A stretch of DNA of 64,000 nt from Planctomycetota bacterium (GCA_019456225.1 VRUI01000002.1:1-64000), one strand, 5' to 3'. Shown: positions 54,886 to 63,813, counted from the stretch's first letter. Program-made: numbers and translations. Notes: a model not told the origin generated them from the sequence alone.

Positions 54886-54900
54886 GTGGGCACGGCCCAC
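54886..54900. repeat. GTGGGCAC(G)GCCCAC hairpin
   Basis: GTGGGCACGGCCCAC followed by CCTAC. Near-identical to 32014-32028 (GTGGGCACAGCCCAC then TCTAC). Lies in the 16-45 bp leader of rnr and so may affect its translation or expression. Confidence 0.75.
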
Positions 54901-54915
54901 CCTACGAGCATTATT

Positions 54916-57138
54916 ATGGAAGATGTTTTTAAACAACAGATACTTAAGTTTCTTTCCCGGCGTGAGCAGCTTCCGATCAAGAGTGTCGCTCTTGCCGGTC
55001 TTCTTAATGTCAGAGAGAGAGACTTGCCGGATTTTGAGGCGGCTGTGGCGGAGCTGGCTAAGCAGGGTAAGATCGATCTTGGCAGGGGAAACCAGATCGA
55101 CCTGCCGGATATGCGCAGTACGGTCGTCGGCACTTTCAGGGCAAACCCCAAAGGTTTCGGGTTTGTCATCCCTACCGATCTAAATGCTCACGGCGATCTT
55201 TTTATTGGTCCTTCCGATTGCGGCGATGCTATGAGCGGAGACATGGTTGCGGCAAGGCCAATGAGAAAGGGGTATAGAAAAGGAGAGATGAGATACAACG
55301 GTGTTATCGTTGAGATCATCACACGAGGGAATACGAAACTTGTGGGCAACCTGGGCAAGGTTGGGTCGCAATGGGTTGTTCAACCGGATGGCAAAGCTTT
55401 TATAAATCCTATCGCGGTTGACGATGTTACGGTGAAGGGTGCCAAAGCCGATGACAAGGTTTGCGTTGAGATCATTCGGTACCCGACTGAGACTTCGCTT
55501 GCGCGTGGAGTTATTACGGAAGTACTGGGTCGAGCGGGTGCTTACGATACGGAGATCGAAGCGATAAGGATACAATATTCTCTGCCCGGGGAGTTCGGCG
55601 AAGAATGTCTTCAGCAGGCCCGGGATGCGGCTGGGCACTTTGATTCGGTTGACGTCAGCAAGCGTGATGATATCACCGATGATGTTTTGATTACTATCGA
55701 CCCACCAGACGCCAAAGATTTTGATGACGCTATAAGCCTGCGTAAGAATCCCGACGGCAACTGGGTTCTGGGCGTTCATATCGCCGACGTCAGTACTTTT
55801 GTGAAGATGGATTCGCCGCTTGATATCGAAGCTCAGAATCGCGGCAACAGCGTTTATCTGCCGGGCAAAGTTATCCCTATGCTTCCGGAAATACTCAGTA
55901 ACGGGATATGCTCGCTTCAACCGGATCAGAAGCGGTTCGCGAAAAGTGCTTATATAACTTATGACAAGCGAGGCAATGTCCTTGACAGGAACTATGCCAA
56001 CAGTATTATCAAATCGCGGGCGCGGCTTACTTATACGCAGGCCGACGAGATAATCAAGGGACACGCCAAAGGTGTCACCGGCGAGGTTGTGGCGCTGCTT
56101 AAGGACATGGATGACCTGGCACGGGCGATCGAGAAACGCCGGACGAAAAACGGTATGCTTCATCTTGATCTGCCGGAGACCGAGCTTGTTATGGATGAAA
56201 ACGGTAAGGTCATCGATGCTAACCCGGCGGAGAACAGTTATCCGCATACGATAATCGAGATGTTCATGGTTGAGGCTAACGAAGCGGTGGCATCGCTTAT
56301 GGACAGGTTTAATATTCCGTTTATTCGGCGAATTCACCCTGAGCCGGACTCGTCGAAGATGAAGGATCTTGGCAGTTTCGTTAAGATTTGCGGAATCAAA
56401 CTGCCGCGGCAGCTTGACCGGGCGGCAATACAGGATCTGCTGGAATCGGTAAAGGGGACAGGGTCATCGTATGCTATTAACCTTCATATTTTGCGAAGCC
56501 TTCAAAAGGCCGAGTATGCTCCACTGCATATCGGACATTTTGCGCTGGCTTCGGTTCACTATGCTCATTTTACCAGTCCGATACGGCGGTATGCTGATCT
56601 GCTTTTGCATCGGCTGCTTGATTGTTACCTGGAGCACAAACTTAATATGATCGGGCTGGAAGAGGTTTTGCCGGAAGTTACTCTTGCCGAGATCGGTAAC
56701 CATATCAGCTTGACCGAGCAGAATGCTATCAATGCCGAGAGAGAACTTAAGAATGTTCTTGTTCTCGAATTGTTCAGTGAGAAAGTCGGCGAGGAGATCG
56801 ACTGTGTGGTTTCGGGGATTACCGGGTTTGGTATTTTTGTTCAGTGTATGAAGTACGGGGTCGAGGGTTTGATCGAGCTTGCCGACCTGGGGCTTGACGA
56901 ATGGAAATATGACAGGCGGAAACAGGCTGTTATCGGATTGCATTCCGGTAAAAGCGTTCACCTTGGCAACGAGATGAAGGTTAGGATACTTTCGGTGAAT
57001 GTTCCGGCGAGGCAGCTGAGCCTGGGGCTTTCCAAGCCGCTTGTCTCTACGAGAGAAGAGTATGGCAATCGAGGCAGAGGTTACGGCAGGGGCAAAGGAA
57101 GAAACAAAGGCTTCAGAAGCAGAAAACGCAGAAGGTAG
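54916..57138 (+). CDS. rnr: Ribonuclease R
   Basis: 740 aa. N-terminal winged helix (residues about 8-60), two cold-shock domains (GTFRANPKGFGFVIP), the RNB catalytic domain with four Asp in IDPPDAKDFDDAISL, HIADVSTFV and YAHFTSPIRRYADLLLHRLL, an S1 domain (GEEIDCVVSGITGFGIFVQC) and a Gly/Arg-rich basic tail. A 3'-5' exoribonuclease for structured RNA. The ATG at 54916 begins the winged helix; the longer frame from a GTG at 54886 would translate the hairpin repeat. The native leader appears to have been replaced by repeat sequence, with no clear Shine-Dalgarno. Confidence 0.95.
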   Translation: MEDVFKQQILKFLSRREQLPIKSVALAGLLNVRERDLPDFEAAVAELAKQGKIDLGRGNQIDLPDMRSTVVGTFRANPKGFGFVIPTDLNAHGDLFIGPSDCGDAMSGDMVAARPMRKGYRKGEMRYNGVIVEIITRGNTKLVGNLGKVGSQWVVQPDGKAFINPIAVDDVTVKGAKADDKVCVEIIRYPTETSLARGVITEVLGRAGAYDTEIEAIRIQYSLPGEFGEECLQQARDAAGHFDSVDVSKRDDITDDVLITIDPPDAKDFDDAISLRKNPDGNWVLGVHIADVSTFVKMDSPLDIEAQNRGNSVYLPGKVIPMLPEILSNGICSLQPDQKRFAKSAYITYDKRGNVLDRNYANSIIKSRARLTYTQADEIIKGHAKGVTGEVVALLKDMDDLARAIEKRRTKNGMLHLDLPETELVMDENGKVIDANPAENSYPHTIIEMFMVEANEAVASLMDRFNIPFIRRIHPEPDSSKMKDLGSFVKICGIKLPRQLDRAAIQDLLESVKGTGSSYAINLHILRSLQKAEYAPLHIGHFALASVHYAHFTSPIRRYADLLLHRLLDCYLEHKLNMIGLEEVLPEVTLAEIGNHISLTEQNAINAERELKNVLVLELFSEKVGEEIDCVVSGITGFGIFVQCMKYGVEGLIELADLGLDEWKYDRRKQAVIGLHSGKSVHLGNEMKVRILSVNVPARQLSLGLSKPLVSTREEYGNRGRGYGRGKGRNKGFRSRKRRR

Positions 57139-57140
57139 CT

Positions 57141-57240
57141 CAAACTGACCTGCAGGTCAGTTTGAAATGAATAATGATTATTGTATAATGTATAATGTAT
57201 AATGAAGGATTCGCCCTTATGGGGCGAGGCTATTTTTAAA
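57141..57240. repeat. Perfect palindrome, heptamer array (GTATAAT, six units) and TCGCC hairpin
   Basis: A perfect 24-bp palindrome with arm CAAACTGACCTG (57141-57164). Then heptamers GAATAAT, GATTATT, GTATAAT, GTATAAT, GTATAAT, GAAGGAT (57169-57210), then hairpin TCGCCC-TTATG-GGGCGA (57211-57227) and tail GGCTATTTTTAAAAA. Same architecture and same last unit and tail as 53592-53650, with a different heptamer body. Confidence 0.85.
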
Positions 57241-57290
57241 AAAAGTTGCGTTTCAAATTAAAATTTTGGAATTAAATTAAGGAGAAAAAA

Positions 57291-57686
57291 ATGTCGGACT
57301 CTCAAATCTTTCAGATCTTTTCAATCGTATACCTGGCTATCGGTATTGGCATTCTTGTCAACTCGGACTTCTACAAAAAGATGTTTTCTGAATTCATGGA
57401 AAACTCGGCTATCCTGTATATGGGCGGGATCATGGCTCTCGTCGTCGGCTTTCTGATCGTCAGATTCCATAACACATGGACCTGGGATTTCTCGGTGATC
57501 ATCACAATTATTGGCTGGATAGCCCTGATAAAGGGGGTGGTAATCCTCATCCTGCCAAAACACATAATCTCCCTGACCAAAACAATGATAAACAGTGCGA
57601 TCTTTATGAAGGTAGAAACCATAATAATCATCATCGTAGGCTTGCTGTTTTCATACCTTGGTTTTTACCCAAAAAGCCCGATATAG
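57291..57686 (+). CDS. Small four-helix membrane protein, unknown
   Basis: 131 aa with four hydrophobic segments (about residues 7-25, 41-58, 68-88, 105-125) and few charges. The opening IFQIFSIVYLAIGIGILVN is typical of small uncharacterised integral membrane proteins. AAGGAG sits seven bases before the ATG. Convergent with the Cys-rich lipoprotein gene. No function can be assigned. Confidence 0.8.
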   Translation: MSDSQIFQIFSIVYLAIGIGILVNSDFYKKMFSEFMENSAILYMGGIMALVVGFLIVRFHNTWTWDFSVIITIIGWIALIKGVVILILPKHIISLTKTMINSAIFMKVETIIIIIVGLLFSYLGFYPKSPI

Positions 57687-57728
57687 AAAAAGGCACCCGA
57701 TAGCTATTAGAAATCGTACCGGGTGCCA
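57686..57728 (-). terminator. Intrinsic terminator for the Cys-rich lipoprotein gene
   Basis: GGCACCCG (57692-57699) pairs with CGGGTGCC (57720-57727); read on the minus strand the hairpin is followed by five T (57687-57691). Located between the two convergent genes, 19 bp after the minus-strand stop. Confidence 0.82.
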
Positions 57729-57746
57729 TTATGTAACGGACATTAA

Positions 57747-58130
57747 TTATTTGGGTAATTTGCAGCAACCCGGTGAACCTTTAGCCAGCCCGCATTTGTC
57801 GCATTTGACCGCACCTGGTTTGCAGCAGGAATCGCTGCCCTTTAACTGACCGCATTTTGTGCAAAGTGCTGCCGCTGTAGCATCCTTAGGTATATTGCAG
57901 CAGCCGGGCGAACCCTTTGCCAGCCCGCACCCGGTGCATTTAGCCTGGTCCGGCTTACAGCACGAATCAGTACCCTTTATCTGACCGCATTTAATACAAA
58001 GATCAACACTGCCGGCCTTTGCTACGCGGACGGTACCGCTATCTTTTTTGTCACAGCCATTGATGCAAACAAATGCTCCGACAATTACGATCGCCAGAAC
58101 AACAAACAAAGATTTTTTACAAATTTTCAT
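57747..58130 (-). CDS. Cysteine-rich lipoprotein with duplicated CC/CxxC module
   Basis: 127 aa. N-terminal signal with a Cys at ICINGC-like lipobox position (residue 26 in VCINGCDKK), then two copies of a roughly 36-residue module LCxKCGQxKGxDSCCKP, KCxxCGLAKGSPGCC (residues about 44-77 and 88-124). The cysteine pattern suggests metal binding (Zn or Cu) or a disulfide-knotted envelope protein. I do not recognise a named family. Followed by an intrinsic terminator. Confidence 0.78.
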   Translation of the reverse strand: MKICKKSLFVVLAIVIVGAFVCINGCDKKDSGTVRVAKAGSVDLCIKCGQIKGTDSCCKPDQAKCTGCGLAKGSPGCCNIPKDATAAALCTKCGQLKGSDSCCKPGAVKCDKCGLAKGSPGCCKLPK

Positions 58131-58386
58131 AATAAACTCCTTTCAAAAATGAATTATTGTCTTCGCTCCAATTTCTCAGAAACGAAGAACATCAATTGAA
58201 CAGTTCCATCTACACCATTTATTAAAGAACCATAATCTATATAGGCCTACTATAATCCTATACCTTAATGAATTCAATTAAAAAATAAAAAAGCGACAGA
58301 AAATTTTGTAGATTTTCTGGATACACAAATTTCGTGCGAATCAAAACCGGTAAAAAACGGACAACTTTGGTCAACCAATTTTGGAT

Positions 58387-58917
58387 TCACAAATACGGTA
58401 TTCGCGAAATATGTGCTTTTTCCAGATCAAGCATCCTTTTTTTCAGATCTTGCCCACCTGGTCGATTTCTCTGGAAACCGCCTGTCGCTCCATCGCTTTT
58501 GACTACCCGGTGGCATGGGATTATCAGCGGGATCGGATTATTGCCCATCACATTGCCAACCGCCCTTGCCGCTTTTGAGTGGTTTGCCATTTTTGCCAGT
58601 TCGCCATAAGAGACTCTGCGAGCGTATGAGATTTTCAGGCAGGCTTTTAGAATATCTTGTGAAAATTGCGATAAACCGCCTGTCAAAAGCGGAATATCAT
58701 CGCCAAAATCGATGTAAGTGCCTGTGAAATATGATTTTATCTGCTTTTGGAGGTTCGGCAGCAATCCTGCGTCAAATTTTACCCCTTTAAGCCCGTCCAG
58801 CAGGTCGCTTTCGGCTGACTGGCGGTCAGCAACCGGCAAAGAAGTCCGCAAAATACCGCCCTGATCGCCTAGAATCCCAAAAAAACCAAATTTTGTCTCA
58901 AAAATCACATATCTCAT
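58387..58917 (-). CDS. ogt: Methylated-DNA--[protein]-cysteine S-methyltransferase
   Basis: 176 aa. Active-site PCHRVV (Cys acceptor) with downstream GATGGFQRN, preceded by the helix-turn-helix SYGELAKMANHSKAARAVGN. Single-turnover repair of O6-alkylguanine. The N-terminal ribonuclease-like domain is present (residues 1-80). Stands alone between a lipoprotein gene and pheA, divergent from pheA. Confidence 0.93.
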   Translation of the reverse strand: MRYVIFETKFGFFGILGDQGGILRTSLPVADRQSAESDLLDGLKGVKFDAGLLPNLQKQIKSYFTGTYIDFGDDIPLLTGGLSQFSQDILKACLKISYARRVSYGELAKMANHSKAARAVGNVMGNNPIPLIIPCHRVVKSDGATGGFQRNRPGGQDLKKRMLDLEKAHISRIPYL

Positions 58918-59028
58918 AAATCTGCCCGTTTAAACTGCGTTTTATATTATTATATAGTAAAAAACCGCTTAGAAAAGCCCTATTTTCCCCATCTGGACGC
59001 TAACCCCAAATTTCTAAGCGTATTTTGA

Positions 59029-59057
59029 TTGACCCAAGGCAGTTTTTATGTTATATA
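59029..59057 (+). promoter_or_regulatory. Sigma-70-like promoter of pheA operon
   Basis: TTGACC (59029-59034) and TATATA (59052-59057), spacing 17, about 55 bp before the pheA ATG in the divergent gap. Confidence 0.6.
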
Positions 59058-59111
59058 AATAGGCTTTTGTATTTTCAGAGAAAGTTTGCGCATTACTAAA
59101 CATAGAGCAAT

Positions 59112-60182
59112 ATGTCACTAGATGAACTAAGAAATCAGATTGACCAGATCGATTCCAGGCTCGTAGAGCTTCTAAATGACCGTGCGCGCATTGTTGTCGA
59201 GGTCGGCAAGCTAAAGAGCCGGACCGATACGGAGATCTATGCCCCCCATCGCGAAAAAGCGGTTCTGGAAAAGATCTCCGCGGCCAACAATGGTCCTCTG
59301 CCCGACAAAACTCTCCTGGCGATCTGGCGGGAACTTATGAGCGGATCTTTCTTTCTGGAACGACCTCTGCGTATAGCGTTTCTCGGTCCGGAGGGCAGCT
59401 TCAGTCATTCGGCAGCCCTGCTGAAATTCGGCCAGAGCGTAGAATACGAAGCGGTAACCGACATTCGCGCAATCTTCGATGAAATCTCCAAGGAACACAG
59501 CGACTTCGGGATCGTACCAATAGAAAACTCAGCGGGCGGAAGCGTTAACGAAAGCCTCGACGCATTCGTTGACACCGACGTAATGATCTGCGCCGAAGTT
59601 TACATGTCGATCCATCACAACCTGCTGGCCAACTGCAGCATCGACGAGATCGAAGAAGTTTATTCAAAACCCGAAATTTTCGCTCAGTGCAGAAACTGGC
59701 TCAGCGCGACATTCAAGGAAACCAAGACGATCCCATCAACATCATCGGCAAGAGCGGCCCAAATGGCCGCCAAAAAGCCAAACACCGCCGCCATCGGATC
59801 ATCCGTCGCGGCCGAACTATATGGCCTGAAAAAGATCTGCGAAAACATCGAGGACATCACAAACAATATTACACGTTTCCTGGTAATCGGCAAAACCGAC
59901 GCAAAACCAACCGGTGACGACAAAACAGCTGTCCTGTTCAGCACCTCGCATAAAGCAGGCGCTCTCGTCGACGTTCTTGAAGTATTCCGTGGAAACGGTC
60001 TGAACCTTGCAAATATCGAGTCCAGACCAAGCAAAAAGAGAGAATGGGAATACTGCTTCTTCGTAGACTTCATGGGCCACCGAACAGAGGAAAATGTAAT
60101 TATGGCCCTAATAGAAGCAAAAAAACACTGCCTCCAGCTGTCAGTGCTAGGTAGTTTTCCTAGAAATATGACGTTGATATAA
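59112..60182 (+). CDS. pheA: Bifunctional chorismate mutase / prephenate dehydratase
   Basis: 356 aa P-protein for phenylalanine synthesis. AroQ-type chorismate mutase at residues 1-85 (LRNQIDQIDSRLVELLNDRA, VGKLKSR). Prephenate dehydratase from about 90 to 275 (AFLGPEGSFSHSAAL, VPIENSAGGSVNESLD, catalytic Thr in NITRFLVIGK). ACT regulatory domain at the C-terminus with NIESRPSKKREWEYCFFVDF, implying Phe feedback. Weak Shine-Dalgarno. Starts the plus-strand housekeeping run. Confidence 0.95.
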   Translation: MSLDELRNQIDQIDSRLVELLNDRARIVVEVGKLKSRTDTEIYAPHREKAVLEKISAANNGPLPDKTLLAIWRELMSGSFFLERPLRIAFLGPEGSFSHSAALLKFGQSVEYEAVTDIRAIFDEISKEHSDFGIVPIENSAGGSVNESLDAFVDTDVMICAEVYMSIHHNLLANCSIDEIEEVYSKPEIFAQCRNWLSATFKETKTIPSTSSARAAQMAAKKPNTAAIGSSVAAELYGLKKICENIEDITNNITRFLVIGKTDAKPTGDDKTAVLFSTSHKAGALVDVLEVFRGNGLNLANIESRPSKKREWEYCFFVDFMGHRTEENVIMALIEAKKHCLQLSVLGSFPRNMTLI

Positions 60183-60215
60183 ACAAAAGCCTGAATCGCA
60201 GTGATAATAAACAAT

Positions 60216-60232
60216 GCCGGCAAGATGCCGGC
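60216..60232. repeat. GCCGGC-AAGAT-GCCGGC hairpin
   Basis: GCCGGCAAGATGCCGGC (six-bp arms) between pheA and tpiA, followed by TGTACG. No T tract, so it is not an obvious terminator; similar in style to the other dispersed hairpins. Confidence 0.65.
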
Positions 60233-60269
60233 TGTACGATAAAATTTAAACCTAAACCAGGAGTAATAA

Positions 60270-61025
60270 ATGAGAAAGCCGTTTATAGCCGGCAACTGGA
60301 AAATGAACACCGACAGCCAGTCCAGCACTGCACTTGCATCCGGACTCGCCGAAAACCTGAAATCAGTAACAACTGTTGACGTGGCAGTATGCCCCCCGTT
60401 CGTATACCTCCAGTCAGTGGCAAAAGCACTCGGCGATTCTGGTATTGCAATTGGCGCCCAGGACGTCTATTTTGAAGGCAACGGTGCATTCACCGGCGAA
60501 ATCAGCTGCGAAATGCTCAAAGACGTTTGCTGTACATACGTCCTTTGCGGTCATTCAGAAAGACGCCACGTAATCGGCGAATGCGACGAATTGATCAACA
60601 CAAAGCTCAAAGCGGCACTGGCAGCAGGCATCAAGCCCATCCTTTGCGTTGGCGAACTCCTTGAAGAACGAGAAGCCGAAAAGACTGACGAAGTAGTTAC
60701 AGACCAGACCAAAAAATGCCTGGCAGGCGTATCGGCCGAAGAAATGGCAAACGTAACCATTGCCTACGAACCAGTATGGGCCATCGGAACCGGCAAGACA
60801 GCAACGGCCGGACAGGCACAGGAAGTTCACGCGATGATCAGAAAGCTCCTGGCCGAGATATACGACGCGACAGTCGCCGAAAACACACGAATTCAGTACG
60901 GCGGGTCGGCAAAACCCGGAAATACTGCAGAACTGATGGCCAACCCTGACGTAGACGGCTTGCTCGTTGGCGGAGCCGGTCTGAAAGTCGATGATTTTTC
61001 TGCTATGATTAATACCGTCGCATAG
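60270..61025 (+). CDS. tpiA: Triosephosphate isomerase
   Basis: 251 aa. Catalytic residues in FIAGNWKMN (Lys), VLCGHSERR (His) and TIAYEPVWAIGTGKTAT (Glu and loop 6). Interconverts DHAP and G3P. AGGAG is seven bases before the ATG. Followed by secG, a common pairing. Confidence 0.97.
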   Translation: MRKPFIAGNWKMNTDSQSSTALASGLAENLKSVTTVDVAVCPPFVYLQSVAKALGDSGIAIGAQDVYFEGNGAFTGEISCEMLKDVCCTYVLCGHSERRHVIGECDELINTKLKAALAAGIKPILCVGELLEEREAEKTDEVVTDQTKKCLAGVSAEEMANVTIAYEPVWAIGTGKTATAGQAQEVHAMIRKLLAEIYDATVAENTRIQYGGSAKPGNTAELMANPDVDGLLVGGAGLKVDDFSAMINTVA

Positions 61026-61103
61026 GTATAATAGCGACGAAAAGTAAATCTGTTATTAGATAATTTATAATCTAGAACTGCAAAAGTTAAGAGAGGTTAA
61101 AAA

Positions 61104-61496
61104 ATGATAAATCTTCCACTGGCCAATATATTGATCAATTTTATCGCTGTCGTTTGGTTGCTCAGTGCGTTATTACTGATCGGAATTATTCTGATCCAAA
61201 AGGGAAAAGGCGGCGGTCTTGGCGGTGCTTTTGGCGGAGCAGGCGGCGGTGGCGGCCTTCTCGGTACAAAAACCGGCGACTTCCTGACCTGGGTAACCAT
61301 CGGACTGGTATTTTTGTTCTTTTTTCTGGCAATTATCCTCGTCAAATTCGGAAAACTATCTGTCGATGAAGACCTGAAAGGCCCCGGTCCGGATGCAAAA
61401 ACAGGAGCACCGGCAGGCGGCACTGGCGGCAGCGACGAGAAAACTCCAGTTATCCCTGATACTACAGACGAAAAACCTGGCGAAACAACAGAATAA
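61104..61496 (+). CDS. secG: Protein translocase subunit SecG
   Basis: 130 aa. Two transmembrane helices (about residues 11-31 and 56-76) flank a Gly-rich loop (QKGKGGGLGGAFGGAGG) with the typical GxxxFLTW entry. The C-terminal 45 residues are a Pro/Gly/Asp tail, longer than in E. coli. AGAGAGG before the ATG. Part of the SecYEG channel. Confidence 0.92.
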   Translation: MINLPLANILINFIAVVWLLSALLLIGIILIQKGKGGGLGGAFGGAGGGGGLLGTKTGDFLTWVTIGLVFLFFFLAIILVKFGKLSVDEDLKGPGPDAKTGAPAGGTGGSDEKTPVIPDTTDEKPGETTE

Positions 61497-61507
61497 GCGG
61501 GCATTAT

Positions 61508-62392
61508 ATGATAAGCAGTATGACAGGATTTGGTGAGATCACCGCCGAGGTAGACGGTACGGTCTACTCCGTTGAGATACGCACGGTAAACAACCGTCAT
61601 TTGAAGGCCTACGTACGTCTGCCCGAAAAAGCAGCGTTTCTCAATGACCCGATCGAAAAAATGATCCGAAATGAGTTATCCAGGGGAACTGTCAATTATT
61701 CTCTGCGTATGCATAACATCTCATCGCAAGCCGATGTCGAGATAGACAAAAATACGCTTAAGGGATATATAGACAACCTGAAGGATATCGCAACTGAAAC
61801 CGGTCTTCAAGAAAATATCGATCTCGCAGTCCTTCTGACTTTGCCCGGTGCAGTACAGGAAATTACACCATCAGAAGAAGTGGCTGAGAAGCTCAAGACA
61901 GTAATACTCGACCTGACATCGAAGGCGATAGACAAACTTAAAGAGATGAGAGCCCAGGAAGGCATCGATCTGGCAGACGACCTCCTGGCAAACTGCCGAA
62001 TTTTGAAGGAAAAGACCGATCAAGTACATAGCAATAGTACAGATACGGTAGAACTATATCATGAAAAATTAAAAAAGCGAGTCGACGAGTTGCTTGCAAA
62101 CGCAAAGCTGAAAATTGATTCCGATCTGCTTGCACGGGAAGTAGCGATATTCGCCGAAAGAAGCGACATCGCCGAAGAGACAACCCGTCTCAATTCCCAC
62201 CTTAAGCAGTTTGAAAAAGCCTGCAAAGGCAACGAAAATGTTGGCAGACGGCTGGATTTCATCAGCCAGGAAATGCTGCGAGAAACAAATACGATAGGCA
62301 GCAAGGCATTGAACGCCAGCATTAGCAACCTGGTTATAGATATGAAGTGTATTATCGACAGAATTAAAGAACAAGTTCAAAATGTTGAATAA
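61508..62392 (+). CDS. yicC: YicC family protein (endoribonuclease)
   Basis: 294 aa. ISSMTGFGEITAEVDGTVYS at the N-terminus and the DUF1732 C-terminus (SEIRLxSH-like TTRLNSHLKQFEKACKGNE, GRRLDFISQEMLRETNTIGS) identify YicC, reported as an endoribonuclease in E. coli. Lies directly upstream of gmk, the usual arrangement. Confidence 0.95.
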   Translation: MISSMTGFGEITAEVDGTVYSVEIRTVNNRHLKAYVRLPEKAAFLNDPIEKMIRNELSRGTVNYSLRMHNISSQADVEIDKNTLKGYIDNLKDIATETGLQENIDLAVLLTLPGAVQEITPSEEVAEKLKTVILDLTSKAIDKLKEMRAQEGIDLADDLLANCRILKEKTDQVHSNSTDTVELYHEKLKKRVDELLANAKLKIDSDLLAREVAIFAERSDIAEETTRLNSHLKQFEKACKGNENVGRRLDFISQEMLRETNTIGSKALNASISNLVIDMKCIIDRIKEQVQNVE

Positions 62393-62409
62393 GGTTTAAT
62401 TTCATAACC

Positions 62410-62988
62410 ATGAAAGATAATAACGGAAAACTTATAGTAATAAGCGGCCCTTCCGGGGTTGGCAAAAGTACTATCTCTTCGGAAGTAGTAAAAAGACTCG
62501 ACGCCTACCTCTGCACCTCCGTAACAACAAGAACCAAGGGCGAAAACGAAGTCGATGGAGAGCATTACCAGTTCATCACGACCGAAGAATTCAATAAGGG
62601 CATAGTAGAAGATCGCTTCCTCGAATACGCCGAGGTCTTTGGAAACCATTACGGCACACCATGGCAGCCGATCGAAGACGCACTTGAAGAGGGCGAAACC
62701 GTACTGCTGGAAATAGACGTACAAGGCGGACTCGCCGTCAAGAAGGTTTACAAAGATGTACAATTGATCTTCATCGTACCGCCGCACACCAGCGACCTCA
62801 AAAAAAGATTGGATGGCAGACAAAGAGGCGAAAACGACGAATCGAGAAAGAAAAGGCTCCAGGGAGCCGGCGAAGAAACTGCAAAAGCATGGCAGCATTA
62901 TGACCACATGGTCATTAATGACGACCTTGAAACAGCGATAAATGAAGTAATTGAAATTATACAGGGAAAGACCGGAGAAAACACATGA
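62410..62988 (+). CDS. gmk: Guanylate kinase
   Basis: 192 aa. P-loop [19 protein letters not shown]-binding [18 protein letters not shown], and [10 protein letters not shown]. Phosphorylates GMP to GDP. The stop overlaps the rpoZ start by four bases (ATGA). Confidence 0.97.
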   Translation: MKDNNGKLIVISGPSGVGKSTISSEVVKRLDAYLCTSVTTRTKGENEVDGEHYQFITTEEFNKGIVEDRFLEYAEVFGNHYGTPWQPIEDALEEGETVLLEIDVQGGLAVKKVYKDVQLIFIVPPHTSDLKKRLDGRQRGENDESRKKRLQGAGEETAKAWQHYDHMVINDDLETAINEVIEIIQGKTGENT

Positions 62989-63215
62989 TAGAAGATTTGA
63001 AAGACACAGAGATAGTCAATAAGGTCGGCGGAAAGTTTAAGCTTTCGTCGCTTATTCAAAAACGCATGCTCGAACTTATGGAAGGCGCACGCCCTCTTAT
63101 CGATGATACCGAAGGTAAAACTATGATGGAGATCGTCATCGAAGAGATCAAGTTTGACAAGATCGCAATAGACACCGATACCAAAAAAAGCGATAAACCT
63201 GCATTCAAACTCTAA
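62985..63215 (+). CDS. rpoZ: DNA-directed RNA polymerase omega subunit
   Basis: 76 aa. The core [20 protein letters not shown] and [11 protein letters not shown] match omega, and the gmk-rpoZ-coa order is the classic one. Overlaps gmk by four bases; coaC follows after 18 bp. Confidence 0.93.
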   Translation: MIEDLKDTEIVNKVGGKFKLSSLIQKRMLELMEGARPLIDDTEGKTMMEIVIEEIKFDKIAIDTDTKKSDKPAFKL

Positions 63216-63233
63216 GCAAACAAGATAGCCACA

Positions 63234-63797
63234 ATGTTAAGCGATCTTAATATATTACTTGGCGTAACGGGCGGGATAGCCGCCTACAAAGCAGTCGACC
63301 TGGCTAGCAAACTTACTTCAGCAGGTGCAAAGGTCAATTGCATCTTAACACATAGCGCCACAAAACTAATAAGGCCAAAATCCTTCGCGGCCATAACATC
63401 GCATCCGGTGTTGACCGGCATGTGGGAAAAACCCTCTGCCGGTTATAACGCTGAGATCAGCCATATCTCAATGGCCCAGAATGCCGACATCATCGTCATC
63501 GCACCGGCGACAGCCGACATCATCGGCAAAGCAGCAAACGGAATCTGCGACGATCTGCTAAGCACCACCCTCTGCGGATGCTGGAACAAACCGGTCTTGA
63601 TCGCACCTGCAATGAACAACAATATGTGGGAAAACCCAGCAGTCCAGAAAAACCTTGAAACACTAAAAGGATTCGGCTTTCATACAATAGGCCCGGAAAC
63701 AGGCAGGCTCGCCTGCGGCGCAGAAGCAATAGGAAGAATGGCAGAGCCGGCCGACATTCTGAAAAAAATAGAACAGATAGCGAAAGAAATTAAGTAA
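63234..63797 (+). CDS. coaC: Phosphopantothenoylcysteine decarboxylase
   Basis: 187 aa flavoprotein. ILLGVTGGIAAYKAVDLASK (FMN), the active-site His in AEISHISMAQNADI, the PxMNxxMW motif (APAMNNNMWENP) and ETGRLACGAEAIGRM with the catalytic Cys. Decarboxylates PPC in coenzyme A synthesis. Ends with its own stop, so CoaC and CoaB are separate proteins here rather than the fused CoaBC. Confidence 0.94.
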   Translation: MLSDLNILLGVTGGIAAYKAVDLASKLTSAGAKVNCILTHSATKLIRPKSFAAITSHPVLTGMWEKPSAGYNAEISHISMAQNADIIVIAPATADIIGKAANGICDDLLSTTLCGCWNKPVLIAPAMNNNMWENPAVQKNLETLKGFGFHTIGPETGRLACGAEAIGRMAEPADILKKIEQIAKEIK

Positions 63798-63813
63798 GCG
63801 GTAAAGGGTAATT

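Noticed and set aside
55180-56337. 385-codon frame antisense to rnr
   Set aside because: Shadow of the strongly conserved RNase R gene on the other strand.
60216-60232. Terminator after pheA
   Set aside because: The hairpin GCCGGC-AAGAT-GCCGGC has no T tract and tpiA follows closely; treated as a dispersed hairpin.
59684-60328. 214-codon frame antisense to pheA
   Set aside because: Shadow of pheA; the P-protein motifs are on the plus strand.
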